A DNA stretch of 64,000 bases, taken from assembly GCA_041906465.1 (NCBI GenBank), contig JAYRJE010000005.1, positions 310,001 to 374,000 of the forward strand, written 5' to 3'. The DNA comes from Didemnitutus sp041906465. Its GTDB lineage: Bacteria; Verrucomicrobiota; Verrucomicrobiia; Opitutales; Opitutaceae. Position numbers and translations under genes: made by a program. Position 1 is the stretch's first letter; every line of letters starts with the position of its first letter. Below the pieces are notes generated by a model that ran no database searches, had not been told where the DNA came from, and worked only from the letters and a program-made list of their open reading frames with translations. Positions 38,195 through 47,694 of the stretch are shown piece by piece.

Positions 38195-39343
38195 TCAGGC
38201 GTTCGCGAGCGCGGGCTGCTTGCTGAGGCTCGCCTTCGCTTCGTCGACGTTCTCGTGGAACGTCCACGAGCGGGTGTCTTCGAAGCCCTTGCACTCGGTG
38301 GCGATGACGCTGTTGCCGACGATGGCGAACTGCATGCCGAGTTCGCGGCAGGTCTGCATCGCCTGCACGAGGAGCTTGATCACGCCCATGTGCAGCGTCT
38401 TGAGCTGATGCACGTCGATGATGGCCTTGTTGTGGCCGGCGTCGACGGCCTCGGCCATCTTCGGCTTCATGTAGGTGGTGATCTCGGCGATCGTGGACTG
38501 CGAGCAGTTGTCCGGCACCTTCATCATCAGGCACTCGCCTTCGATGGCGAAGTAGCGCTGGGACGTGTCGAGGTTCATCGCCTTGGCGATCTTCGACTCG
38601 AGTTCGCCCAGATCGATCGGCTTGGTGATGACGGTGGTGAAGCCGACGGTCTGCGCCTGCTGCTGCGGGGCGGTCTCCGTCTTCACGACAAGGCCGAACA
38701 CGGGCGTGTATTTCGTCTTCACGTTCGTGCGGATGAGGCGGAACAGCGTGAACGCCGCGTCCTCCGCCAACGAGAGCGAGATCATGATCAGGTCCGGCGG
38801 CGACTTCGTGCAGAAGTCGATCGCTTCGCCCTGCGTGCTGACGCCGTGAATTTTCCAGGGCGTGTGCTTCAGGCCTTCCTGGATCTGTTGGACGATGGCC
38901 GGCTTGTCCTCGACGACGAGGATGCTGGCGGGATCAAAAATGGAGCGGGCCTTCGCGGGACCGTCGGTGAGCGGCTTGAGCTCGATGATGCGACCGGCCT
39001 TCTCGACGAGGACGTCCTCCTTGAAGGGCTTCACGATGTAGTCGCGCACGCCGATTTTCGCGATCTTGAGGACGTTGTCGCGGCCGCCTTCAGCGGTGAG
39101 CATCATGACGGGAATGCCCTTGAGTTGCGGGTCGGCCTTGAGCTTGGTGAGCATTTCGACGCCATCCATCACGGGCATCGTGACGTCGAGGAGGATGAGG
39201 TCCGGCTGCTCCTTCGCCGCGATCGCCAGTCCTTCGACGCCGTTGGCCGCCTCGAGGATCTCGCAATCGTAAGGTTTGAACGCCTTCCGCACGATGATGC
39301 GGACGGTCTTGGAGTCGTCGACGGTGAGAACTTTATTGCGCAT
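38195..39343 (-). CDS. REC-pseudoREC-STAS signalling protein
   Basis: The product has 382 residues. Receiver 1 (about 1-120) is complete: KVLTVDDSKTVR, LILLDVTMPVMDG, VMMLTAEGG, YIVKPFKED. Receiver 2 (about 138-258) starts ILVVEDKPAI but has LIMISLSLAED where the phosphorylated Asp should be, so it is likely unable to accept phosphate. The C-terminal STAS-like domain (about 270-375) contains KAIIDVHQLKTLHMGVIKLL. The start at ATG 39343 fits the receiver N-terminus. It lies 20 bp after cheX and shares its sigma-28 promoter candidate, suggesting a chemotaxis-linked role. Confidence 0.85.
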   Translation of the reverse strand: MRNKVLTVDDSKTVRIIVRKAFKPYDCEILEAANGVEGLAIAAKEQPDLILLDVTMPVMDGVEMLTKLKADPQLKGIPVMMLTAEGGRDNVLKIAKIGVRDYIVKPFKEDVLVEKAGRIIELKPLTDGPAKARSIFDPASILVVEDKPAIVQQIQEGLKHTPWKIHGVSTQGEAIDFCTKSPPDLIMISLSLAEDAAFTLFRLIRTNVKTKYTPVFGLVVKTETAPQQQAQTVGFTTVITKPIDLGELESKIAKAMNLDTSQRYFAIEGECLMMKVPDNCSQSTIAEITTYMKPKMAEAVDAGHNKAIIDVHQLKTLHMGVIKLLVQAMQTCRELGMQFAIVGNSVIATECKGFEDTRSWTFHENVDEAKASLSKQPALANA

Positions 39344-39363
39344 GGGTGGAGTCGGAAAGCGGT

Positions 39364-39897
39364 TCAGTTGCCGGTCTTCATGAGGATGTCGGTCACGATC
39401 TTGTGACCGCCGCACTCGAAGGAGTAGATGTAGCGTTGGGCGGAGCTGATCGGCTCCACACAGAAATTGCTGCCGCGCAGGATCGACGGGATCGTGAGCA
39501 TGCAGGGATAACCGGCGTCGCAGAGACCGTTCTTGAACGAGCCGACGCTCATGTTGGTGAGTTCGCCGATGGCGTCGTTGATGACTTCGTCGCCCGCCTC
39601 GTCGATTTCGGCTTCGGACATGCCGAGCAGGTGGCAGGTGCAGAGCTTCGCGAATTCGACGGGGAGGTAGAGATAGATGAGGCCATTGGCGTCACCGATG
39701 AAGCCGACGGTGCCGACGACTTGCGGAGTGCATTGCGCACCCTCGACGGGGATCGGCGGCCAGCTGGCATTCGAGCCTTGCGTGGCGGTCGTCAGAAGCT
39801 CCGAGGTCTTGCCGAGCATCGTTTTAAAAACGTCGGCGATCGCTCGGGTGATATTCTCGCGGACGAGGGACTCGGAGATTTCCTGGGTAGCGGGCAT
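39364..39897 (-). CDS. cheX: CheX-family CheY-P phosphatase
   Basis: The product has 177 residues. The CheX/CheC-type fold is indicated by VVGTVGFIGDANGLIYLYLP and the ExxN motifs in EVINDAIGELTNM, which supply the residues that attack the phospho-Asp of CheY in this family. PCMLTIPSILRG and the beta-rich C-terminus also fit. It should dephosphorylate a receiver protein, perhaps the REC-STAS protein encoded next to it. A very good sigma-28 promoter candidate lies just upstream. Confidence 0.85.
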   Translation of the reverse strand: MPATQEISESLVRENITRAIADVFKTMLGKTSELLTTATQGSNASWPPIPVEGAQCTPQVVGTVGFIGDANGLIYLYLPVEFAKLCTCHLLGMSEAEIDEAGDEVINDAIGELTNMSVGSFKNGLCDAGYPCMLTIPSILRGSNFCVEPISSAQRYIYSFECGGHKIVTDILMKTGN

Positions 39898-39936
39898 GGT
39901 AAAAATGGGGGCTCAGGCCGGGCGCGGCTGTGAGAG

Positions 39937-39964
39937 CTATCGGCGCATCCGCTGGGGGACTTTA
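39937..39964 (-). promoter_or_regulatory. Sigma-28 promoter candidate for cheX operon
   Basis: Minus strand: TAAAG at the -35, 16 bases counted from TAAA, then GCCGATAG. The spacer is one base longer than the 15-base consensus. Confidence 0.65.
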
Positions 39965-40092
39965 CGCAAAAATGCGCGGAAGTGCGTGCGGACAAACGGC
40001 AGCGGCATGCCGTGCTATCGGCACAGGCACGCGTGGCTGAAGTGCGAGCAGCGGACCAAACGCGGATAAGGGCAGCCGGATTGCTCGGATGC

Positions 40093-40156
40093 GTGGCGCG
40101 CGAGCGCGCCACCGACCCCGTTTCGCACTCTCGCCGGTGCGCGCTTGCCGCGCCAC
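40093..40156. repeat. REP-like palindromes
   Basis: GTGGCGCGCGAGCGCGCCAC at 40093-40112 is a near-perfect palindrome, and GCGCGCTTGCCGCGCCAC at 40139-40156 resembles the repeat at 6693-6794. They fill much of the 349-bp gap 39898-40246, which has no gene. Confidence 0.6.
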
Positions 40157-40198
40157 AGGAGAAGAGCCGGCATGCGCGCTCATCGTCGATCCAAGCCC

Positions 40199-40222
40199 AG
40201 CCGACTCACGTCGGCTGCTACG
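40199..40222. repeat. Palindromic repeat, second copy of the 24144-24214 end
   Basis: AGCCGAC and GTCGGCT form a hairpin, and CTCACGTCGGCTGCTACG (40205-40222) is identical to 24197-24214. Confidence 0.75.
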
Positions 40223-40246
40223 AGAGACGTCCGCGGGAGGCGTTGG

Positions 40247-41728
<1,482 letters not shown>

Positions 41729-41810
41729 GGAGGGCGGGGCGCGGGCCGGGGTTCAGTTGAGAACCTTCCAGCTAAAGAAGCCCGCGCAGCGGTTCAAACC
41801 AATCCTGCGG

Positions 41811-42233
41811 TCATGCCGCGGCAACTTCCATCAGCCGGCGCACGCGGTCGATGACCTCCGAGGGCGCGTAAGGTTTCGGCAGGTATTCGACAAAGCGATC
41901 GCGCTCGAGCGGAGCGACGCCGCGCCCGGAGACGCTCCCGCTCGTTACCAACACAGGCAAATGAGGCACGCGGGTCCGGAAGCGGGCGCACAGCTCGCGA
42001 CCATCGCCATCCGGCAGGCGGCAATCCGCCAACACGAGCAAAACCTCCCCGGCGCGCTCGGCGAACACCCGCTCGCCACTCGCGCTGTCCGCACACCAGA
42101 TGACTCGCAGCGACAGCGATTTGAGCAGCGCGGTGAGCATGCTCGCGATGATTTCGTTGTCTTCCAGCAGGAGGACCGCGTTGCGAGGCGACCCATCAAA
42201 CGGAAGCGAAGACTGAGACGAGATTTCGCGCAT
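41811..42233 (-). CDS. Single-domain response regulator
   Basis: The product has 140 residues. The receiver motifs are AVLLLEDNEIIASM, the phosphoacceptor in LADCRLPDGDG, LVTSGSV and the Lys of YLPKPYAP. There is no output domain. It lies upstream of the sigma-54 regulator on the same strand, with an 82-bp gap, and is divergent from the 128-residue orphan gene. ATG 42233 precedes the domain by about 18 residues and is the simplest start. Confidence 0.82.
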   Translation of the reverse strand: MREISSQSSLPFDGSPRNAVLLLEDNEIIASMLTALLKSLSLRVIWCADSASGERVFAERAGEVLLVLADCRLPDGDGRELCARFRTRVPHLPVLVTSGSVSGRGVAPLERDRFVEYLPKPYAPSEVIDRVRRLMEVAAA

Positions 42234-42298
42234 GCAGCAGGACTCACAGCCAATCGGCCCTATCGCCGGCGGCGAGCTTTCTTTCGCGGAAAATTTTC

Positions 42299-42325
42299 TC
42301 AAGTCCTCCCCGGATGTGCCGAAAT
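42299..42325 (+). promoter_or_regulatory. Sigma-28 promoter candidate for the 128-residue orphan
   Basis: TCAA, 15 bases, GCCGAAAT; three of four -35 and six of eight -10 positions fit the consensus. It lies 22 bp before the ATG at 42348. Confidence 0.5.
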
Positions 42326-42347
42326 ATCCCCCGGAGAACCTCCGCCC

Positions 42348-42734
42348 ATGCACACTCGCCTGCTTTCCTTCCTCGCCGATTTCGAACGCGCCCTGGCCGC
42401 CGACGATCCGGCTCCGCTCGACGGCTCCTGGGAAACGACGCGCACGGTCAACTATCATCTCGGCCTCGCGCGCCTGAACTTGAATGTGCGCACCAGCGGC
42501 AATTTCGTGAGCCGCGGCCAAGTGCTGCTCCAGAGCTATCAACTCGCCGACGGCACGCCGTGCCTGAAGGCCGCCCTGTCGTGGGTGGGCACCGAAAACA
42601 ACCTCACCCGCGCGATCTACTCGAAGCCCGACGTGAACTGGACGAGCGAGGCCCGCAAGGTCGCCGCCGAGTGGATGGCCGGCATCCCTGAAAACGTGGA
42701 CGTCGGCACCGGCGCGCTCGCCGCGGTGGTCTGA
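42348..42734 (+). CDS. Unknown 128-residue protein in the motility region
   Basis: I do not recognise the family. The protein is soluble, without signal peptide or membrane helix. It begins with a helix (RLLSFLADFERALAADDP), then mostly beta-type sequence (NYHLGLARLNLNVRTSGNFV, VLLQSYQLADGTPCLKAALS), and ends in a Gly/Ala-rich tail. Its codon use is like its neighbours. It has its own promoter candidate and terminator and sits between response regulators and the fliS operon, so a motility-related role is possible but unproven. Confidence 0.65.
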   Translation: MHTRLLSFLADFERALAADDPAPLDGSWETTRTVNYHLGLARLNLNVRTSGNFVSRGQVLLQSYQLADGTPCLKAALSWVGTENNLTRAIYSKPDVNWTSEARKVAAEWMAGIPENVDVGTGALAAVV

Positions 42735-42773
42735 ACCACCCGCGCGCCGCCCTGTATTCTGCCTCGATCACCG

Positions 42774-42800
42774 AAGGCCTCCCGCGGGAGGCCTTTTCTG
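42774..42800 (+). terminator. Terminator of the 128-residue orphan gene
   Basis: A palindrome AAGGCCTCCCG/CGGGAGGCCTT is followed by TTCTGTTTTC. Confidence 0.85.
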
Positions 42801-42904
42801 TTTTCGGACGGAAGAATGGCTCAAGGTGGCGGGAGCTTCCCGCTCCCTTCTCCGACCGGCGCCGCCCGAATGCGACCGGGTGCGCGAACGCACGGCACCA
42901 CCAT

Positions 42905-42928
42905 AAAAAAGGCCGGTCGCAACCGGCC
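42905..42928 (-). terminator. Terminator of the flgM-like / fliS / fliT-like operon
   Basis: On the minus strand: stem GGCCGGT/ACCGGCC, 4-base loop, then TTTTTT. It lies 8 bp after the stop codon of the last gene. Confidence 0.88.
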
Positions 42929-42935
42929 TCGAGCT

Positions 42936-43298
42936 TCACGCCGCGGTATTGAGCCGCGATTCGACGGGCGTCGCCCCGCCGTAAACCGGCGCGACGCGGG
43001 AGAGCCGCACGCGCGCCTCGTCGATGCGACGCAACTCACCTTGCAGGCGCGCGAGATGCGCATCGAGCAGCACGGCATTGCGCCGGCGCTGCGCGACGAG
43101 TTCCTCGACGCGCGGACGCAGCGAGGCCACGCCCGGGTCGACCGCCAGCGAACACAGTTTCTCGACGAGCGGTGCGGCCCGTTCGGAAATTTGCACGGCC
43201 TCCACCAGATCCAGCGAACGCAACAGCACCGCCTCCTGGCTCGCGAAATCCTCGAGGGCGCAGAGCAGGCGCTGGGCGGTCTGGAGCGGTGTTTCCAT
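42936..43298 (-). CDS. FliT/FlgN-like flagellar chaperone candidate
   Basis: The product has 120 residues and is almost entirely helical, with coiled-coil-like heptads (LVEAVQISERAAPLVEKL, HLARLQGELRRIDEARVRL). Its position three bases after fliS in the same operon is the position of fliT in many bacteria. The sequence itself does not give a diagnostic motif, so the assignment rests on size, fold style and context. It would bind an export substrate such as FliD or hook-associated proteins. Confidence 0.55.
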   Translation of the reverse strand: METPLQTAQRLLCALEDFASQEAVLLRSLDLVEAVQISERAAPLVEKLCSLAVDPGVASLRPRVEELVAQRRRNAVLLDAHLARLQGELRRIDEARVRLSRVAPVYGGATPVESRLNTAA

Positions 43299-43301
43299 GC
43301 T

Positions 43302-43730
43302 TCAGGCGACGCCGCGAACGCTTTCGGGGGCGCTGCGATCGTGCTTCGCGAGCATTTCGGCCCACGCGTTGCGCACCTCGCCGAGCAGGCGCTCGACCTC
43401 GATGATCGGCTCCTCGCTCTTGCGCAGGTTCGCCTCCATGAGGCGACGGAGGTAATAGTCGTAGAGCCGGTGCATCTCGCGGGCGAACTTGCCGTCGCCG
43501 GCGTCGAGATTGAGCGTGCCCTGCAACTCGGAAATGATCGCCTGCGCCTTGAGGAGCTGGGTGTTGATCACTTCGAAGCGGCGGGGATCGTCGACGCCGA
43601 GGGCGAAGCCGCCCCGGGCACCGTTGAGGGCGCGCAGGGCGCCATCGTAAAGCATCAACACGAGCTGGCCGGGGCTGGCGGTGAGCACCGCGTTGGAGCG
43701 GTAGGTCCGCGCGTAATCTTGGGCAACCAT
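43302..43730 (-). CDS. fliS: Flagellin export chaperone FliS
   Basis: The product has 142 residues. The N-terminus YARTYRSNAVLTASPGQLVL and MLYDGALRALNGA are hallmarks of FliS, and KAQAIISELQGTLNLDAGDG with MHRLYDYYLRRLMEANLRKS completes the four-helix bundle. It should bind the disordered C-terminus of flagellin before export. It lies 11 bp after the flgM-like gene and 3 bp before the fliT-like gene. Confidence 0.95.
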   Translation of the reverse strand: MVAQDYARTYRSNAVLTASPGQLVLMLYDGALRALNGARGGFALGVDDPRRFEVINTQLLKAQAIISELQGTLNLDAGDGKFAREMHRLYDYYLRRLMEANLRKSEEPIIEVERLLGEVRNAWAEMLAKHDRSAPESVRGVA

Positions 43731-43741
43731 GGTGGTGAGGC

Positions 43742-44023
43742 TCAGGATACGTCTTCGGTGAGATCGGGCGACTTCAAGAGTGCCTGGCCGACCTGGCGGA
43801 GAATGTCCTTGGACGGATAATCCGGGTCCGCGGCGAGTTCTTTGCCGCGGGCCACGACTTCCGGACGGATCTCCGGATGGGCCGCGAGCGCGGCCCGCAA
43901 GGTGGCGGATTGTTCGGCAGAAAAACGATCGGCGCCAGGACCGCGCACGACGGGTTTTTGCGGGACCAGCGACACAGCGTCCGTTCGTGCCGTCCGGTCG
44001 GAGGGAGAAGTGGAATGGATCAT
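43742..44023 (-). CDS. FlgM-like anti-sigma-28 candidate
   Basis: The product has 93 residues. The N-terminal half is disordered in style (SPSDRTARTDAV) and the C-terminal half is helical: IRPEVVARGKELAADPDYPS, then ILRQVGQALLKSPDLTED. FlgM proteins are small, disordered at the N-terminus, and have a C-terminal helix region of the form V..LK..I..G.Y.....IA..LL. The fit is loose, so this is a candidate. Context supports it: it is the first gene of an operon with fliS, and its promoter is an excellent sigma-28 match, as for flgM elsewhere. Confidence 0.5.
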   Translation of the reverse strand: MIHSTSPSDRTARTDAVSLVPQKPVVRGPGADRFSAEQSATLRAALAAHPEIRPEVVARGKELAADPDYPSKDILRQVGQALLKSPDLTEDVS

Positions 44024-44091
44024 GGACTCAGCGTTGAAGTGAACGGTCAGCCGCTGATAAGGGCCAGGGAACGCCGTTGGTTGATAGGGTC

Positions 44092-44118
44092 ATATCGTCT
44101 TGGCGGGCGAAATCTTTA
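44092..44118 (-). promoter_or_regulatory. Sigma-28 promoter candidate for the flgM-like operon
   Basis: Minus strand: TAAAGATT, then GACGATAT with 15 bases between TAAA and the -10. Seven of eight extended -35 bases (TAAAGTTT) and six of eight -10 bases match. Confidence 0.7.
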
Positions 44119-44145
44119 GAGTGAAAGTGCAAACGGCCCGCGACT

Positions 44146-44805
44146 TTAGCGGGGTGGCAAGGTGCGGAACATTTCGCGGGCCGCAAAGGCCGCGTAACGG
44201 GTCGGGCTGAGCAGCGTGCCCGGACTCAAATCGACCGGCCCGCGCCCCTGGGCGCTCTCCACCGGCAACCGGCGTGCGCTGTTGGCCACGGCCGGGTCGC
44301 TGGCGGAGATGATTTCGTCGAACGTCCAAAGCAGACGCACCTCGCGCACCGTGGCCAGTTTGCCACGCAGGCCGATCGTTTGCGGGCGATAGGGCTGATA
44401 GGCGGTAACATCGATGAAGAGCACCGCATCGACCGCGTAACGCGCGGCGAGTTGCTCGATCATCCCGTGCGGCAAGGCTACCGAGGATGTGAATTCCGGC
44501 GCCCCAAACAAACGCTGGCACTCCGCACGCGGCAGCGACACCACCTCGAATCGTTGCTGCTCCTGCAAAGCGGTCGTGATGACGCCGTCGAGCCGGGCGG
44601 CCGTCTCCTCCGGAGCGACGGCCCCGACCGCGACCGGCAGCACGAGCACGCGCCGCACGTCGGCCGGCAGGCGCTTCTCGGCCGCGAAGTTCGTGGGCGT
44701 GTAGAACGGACCGTAGCGCACCGGATCGTTGAGATCCGGGGTGAGCTCGCAACCGGCGAGCCACAACGTCGCCGCGAGCGGCAGGAGAAGGCGGAGACGG
44801 CTCAT
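44146..44805 (-). CDS. Lipoprotein of unknown function, fliD operon
   Basis: The product has 219 residues. The signal peptide ends in a lipobox LWLAGCE. The rest looks like a single alpha/beta domain (RVLVLPVAVGAV, TALQEQQRFEVVSLPRAECQ, YAVDAVLFIDVTAY), similar in style to envelope lipoproteins of the GNA1162 or TolB-N kind. No precise family can be named. Its start overlaps the fliD stop by 4 bp (ATGA), so it is translationally coupled to the filament cap gene and may have a flagellar or envelope role. Confidence 0.75.
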   Translation of the reverse strand: MSRLRLLLPLAATLWLAGCELTPDLNDPVRYGPFYTPTNFAAEKRLPADVRRVLVLPVAVGAVAPEETAARLDGVITTALQEQQRFEVVSLPRAECQRLFGAPEFTSSVALPHGMIEQLAARYAVDAVLFIDVTAYQPYRPQTIGLRGKLATVREVRLLWTFDEIISASDPAVANSARRLPVESAQGRGPVDLSPGTLLSPTRYAAFAAREMFRTLPPR

Positions 44806-46520
44806 TTGGAGGAGGACGAGCTGAAGGCGTTGGTGATCGCGCTGCTCTGCTGCTGGATCTTGGCTTGGGCGCTTTCCATCGCGATGAAGCTCGCCGTGAG
44901 GCGCTCCTTCTGGGCATCGATCTGCCGCTGCACGTCCTCGATCTGGCGGTCGAGCCGGGTGTTGCTCGTCGTGAGGCGGGTCTGCTGATCGTCGCTCGAC
45001 TTGCCCATCCGATCGAGGAGGGTCGTGAGTTTCGCGACGAACCCCGTCGAACTTTTCTGGAAAAACGCTTCGACGTCGGCCGGCTTGTCCCGCAGCGCCG
45101 CGGTGAGTTTCGTCTCGTCGCCGATCTTCAGCTGACCGCTGGTGCCGTTGAAATCGATGCCGAGGTGCTCGAGTCGTTGAATCGTGCCGGTGACACCGCT
45201 CACGGCCGCGAAGGCGCTCGAACGCAACTGATCGGCCCACGCCTGGACCTCGCGATTGGCGGTGAGCACGGACGCGGTGACCTTGCCGTTGCTCGTCGTG
45301 ATCTTGGTCTTTTCGTCGATGTAGCTCTGGACCGCGTTGAACGCGTCGACGAAGGACTTGATCTTCGTCCGCATTCCCTCGGTGTCCGCATTCACGGTGA
45401 TCGTCTGCGTCGTCTCGCTGTCGACCTTGAGGGTCAATCCGGCGATGCCGGTCACGGCCTCGTCGAGCGTGTTGCCGGTCGAGGTGAGCGTGGGGCCGCC
45501 GTCGATGGAAAACTCCGCGTTCTTGCCGCGCGCCAGCGTCCCGGAAGTCAGCCCGAGCGCGCCGAGCAGGCCGCCCGCGCCCTCGCTCACGGTCACCCCG
45601 AGGTCGCCGCTCGCGTTGTTGGTCAACACGACCCGGTCGGACGCCGAATCGTAGCTCGCGGTCACGCCGGCGGTGGAGGCGTTGATGCGCTTGAGCACGG
45701 TGGTGAGCGAGTCGGTGTTGACGTTGTAGCTGATGCTGACGCCGTTGATCGAAAATGCCCCTGCCCCGCTGCCGTCGACGGCGGTGACCGCGGTGCGCAA
45801 GCCGGAGGAGGCGAGACTGGCCGTGGTCTTCAGCGCGCCGAGCGCGCCGGAACTCGTGACGGTGTCGCTGCCGTTGTTCGCCAGCTTGAGGACGCGCAGG
45901 AGATTCGAAGTGTCGTTGGCGGCGCCGAGCGTGATCGGGCTGTTGCTCGCGCTGGTGAGCGTGATCTTGTCCGTCGTGTGATCGTAGCTGGCGGTGACGT
46001 CGTTGCCCGTCGCGGTGGCGATGGCGTCGAAAACGCCCTTGAGCGAGTCGGTGGTGGCGATCGTGACCTGCTTGCCGTTGACGGTGAAGGTGCCCGCGGT
46101 GGGCGCGGCACCGGTGCGCAGATTGGCCAGCGTGAGGCCCGAGACGTCGTCGCTGGTGTGGAGGCCGCCGGCGATGTCGGCCGCGCCGTTCAGCTTCGCC
46201 GCCGTCGCCAGCTGGCTCACGGCGATGCGATAACTGCCTGTCGCGGAGCCCGCGGTCGAGGCGAGTGTCCATGTCGAGCCGCTGGTGGACGAACTCACCG
46301 TGCGAGCGGAGAAAACGGAGACGTCCTTCAACGCGGTCGCGGAGGCGGAGAGCGCGGTGAGCTTGGTGCCGAGCGTGTTCAGCGCACTGACCTGTTGCGT
46401 GTTGGTCGCCTGCTCCTTCTGGAGCCGCGTCACACGCGTCTGCTCGACATCCATGAGCTGCTCCACGAGCGACTTCCAGTCGAAGCCCGAAGCGAGTCCT
46501 GAGAGTGATATGCCGGCCAT
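44802..46520 (-). CDS. fliD: Flagellar filament cap protein FliD
   Basis: The product has 572 residues. The N-terminus GISLSGLASGFDWKSLVEQL is the FliD_N signature. A central beta-rich repetitive region follows (GTFTVNGKQVTIATTDSLKG, GAFSINGVSISYNVNTDSL), and the C-terminal coiled coil is FliD_C (RQIEDVQRQIDAQKERLTAS). It caps the filament and inserts flagellin. ATG 46520 is chosen because it directly precedes the conserved N-terminus and because a sigma-28 promoter sits 33 bp upstream. It is divergent from the flagellins. Confidence 0.93.
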   Translation of the reverse strand: MAGISLSGLASGFDWKSLVEQLMDVEQTRVTRLQKEQATNTQQVSALNTLGTKLTALSASATALKDVSVFSARTVSSSTSGSTWTLASTAGSATGSYRIAVSQLATAAKLNGAADIAGGLHTSDDVSGLTLANLRTGAAPTAGTFTVNGKQVTIATTDSLKGVFDAIATATGNDVTASYDHTTDKITLTSASNSPITLGAANDTSNLLRVLKLANNGSDTVTSSGALGALKTTASLASSGLRTAVTAVDGSGAGAFSINGVSISYNVNTDSLTTVLKRINASTAGVTASYDSASDRVVLTNNASGDLGVTVSEGAGGLLGALGLTSGTLARGKNAEFSIDGGPTLTSTGNTLDEAVTGIAGLTLKVDSETTQTITVNADTEGMRTKIKSFVDAFNAVQSYIDEKTKITTSNGKVTASVLTANREVQAWADQLRSSAFAAVSGVTGTIQRLEHLGIDFNGTSGQLKIGDETKLTAALRDKPADVEAFFQKSSTGFVAKLTTLLDRMGKSSDDQQTRLTTSNTRLDRQIEDVQRQIDAQKERLTASFIAMESAQAKIQQQSSAITNAFSSSSSK

Positions 46521-46552
46521 AGCGAGGTGTCGGGCGATAATTGCCCAATCCT

Positions 46553-46579
46553 TCATCGGCCGTTCCGGCAAAAAGTTAA
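46553..46579 (-). promoter_or_regulatory. Sigma-28 promoter candidate for fliD
   Basis: Minus strand: TTAA, 15 bases, GCCGATGA. Seven of eight -10 and three of four -35 positions fit. Most of the remaining gap 46580-46843 is AT-rich with A/T runs and holds the flagellin promoter. Confidence 0.7.
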
Positions 46580-46714
46580 ATCAATCTGCGGAAAACAGAA
46601 AATTTTTGCCCGGCAAATTTTGACCGGTCGAAAACGCGATTTTCCGAGTGAAGCGCGCAACCTGCCGCCGCACGGCAAAAGGTGCCCGGAAATTTTTTCC
46701 TGCACGCAACCGGC

Positions 46715-46741
46715 TAAATTTTCCGCACGCCGCGCCGTTAC
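46715..46741 (+). promoter_or_regulatory. Sigma-28 promoter candidate for flagellin 1
   Basis: TAAA, 15 bases, GCCGTTAC; all four -35 and six of eight -10 positions fit. It predicts a 5' leader of about 95 nt before the ATG at 46844. Confidence 0.65.
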
Positions 46742-46803
46742 TTCACCTGCCGCGAATCAGAAACAAGGCCGGACCGCTCCGGGGCCGCTAACCTGGAGCC
46801 GAA

Positions 46804-46836
46804 TGCGACACGGACGTCGCACTCTAAAATCAAGGA
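46804..46836 (+). promoter_or_regulatory. CsrA-type leader: ANGGA hairpin plus ANGGA Shine-Dalgarno, flagellin 1
   Basis: The hairpin TGCGAC/GTCGCA (46804-46821) presents ACGGA in its loop; the context ACACGGACGT fits the CsrA consensus ACANGGANGT. The Shine-Dalgarno AAGGA (46832-46836) is a second ANGGA, 22 nt downstream and 8 nt before the ATG. Binding is inferred. Confidence 0.55.
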
Positions 46837-46843
46837 AGATACC

Positions 46844-47656
46844 ATGTCAGTCGTCATCAACTCCAACTTCGCCGCGACCGTCGCGTCGAACAACCTGGCC
46901 GCTTCGAACGATATGCTCCAACGGAGCCTGAATCGTCTGTCGAGCGGTTCCAAAATCGTTAACCCCGCGGACGATGCCGGCGGTCTCGCCGTCTCGATGA
47001 AGTTGTCCGCTGCCGCCAAGCGCTCCGCCGCGGCCAACACCAACATCGGTAATTCGATTTCCTTCCTGCAGTCGCAGGACGGCGTGCTCAAGGTCACCGG
47101 CAAGGTCCTCGAGCGCATGGGCGAACTCAAGACGCTCTACTCGGACCCGACCAAGAACTCCTCGGACCTCGCCAACTACGACGCGGAGTTCACGCAGCTC
47201 CAGTCCGAACTTTCCTCGCTGGTCAGCGAGAAATTCAACAGCAAGAGCCTGTTCGGCGCCGCGCAGACGGTGCAGGTCTCCGAAGACGGCATCCAGACGG
47301 TCGCCCTGTCCTCGAAGGACCTCGCCAGCTCGGCCTCGGGCGTCGGCGTGCTGACCTCGTCCGCCGCCTCGGCCAACCTCGGTGCGGTCCAGCTCTCCGA
47401 GATCACGGACGCGATCCAACGCGTCGCGACGATGCGCGCCACCAACGGCGCCGAGCAGAGCCGCCTCGGTTTCGCCGCCGAAGTCCTCACGGTCAACAAG
47501 GCCAACATCGAGGCCGCCAACAGCCGCATCACCGACGTCGACGTCGCCAGCGAGTCCACGCAACTCGCCCGCTACAACATCCTCGTCCAGTCCGGCACGG
47601 CGATGCTCAGCCAGGCGAACCAGAGCGCGCAGATCGCGCTCAAGCTCTTGGGCTGA
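46844..47656 (+). CDS. Flagellin 1
   Basis: The product has 270 residues, a compact flagellin. The N-terminal D0/D1 region has NNLAASNDMLQRSLNRLSSG and IVNPADDAGGLAVSMKL, and the C-terminal part has RITDVDVASESTQLARYNIL and the conserved ALKLLG end. Between them is only a short hinge, with no large variable surface domain. It differs from flagellin 2 at about 34 positions. Ser/Thr-rich stretches such as SSKDLASSASGVGVLTSS near the centre are likely exposed and could carry the sugars made by the downstream island. Confidence 0.95.
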   Translation: MSVVINSNFAATVASNNLAASNDMLQRSLNRLSSGSKIVNPADDAGGLAVSMKLSAAAKRSAAANTNIGNSISFLQSQDGVLKVTGKVLERMGELKTLYSDPTKNSSDLANYDAEFTQLQSELSSLVSEKFNSKSLFGAAQTVQVSEDGIQTVALSSKDLASSASGVGVLTSSAASANLGAVQLSEITDAIQRVATMRATNGAEQSRLGFAAEVLTVNKANIEAANSRITDVDVASESTQLARYNILVQSGTAMLSQANQSAQIALKLLG

Positions 47657-47673
47657 TCGCCTCCCCCGTTAGG

Positions 47674-47694
47674 TAGTCCGCGGCGGTCGGACTA
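47674..47694 (+). other. Hairpin downstream of flagellin 1
   Basis: Stem TAGTCCG/CGGACTA, loop CGGCGGT, with no T run. It may be a weak terminator or a 3'-end stabilising structure. Confidence 0.45.
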
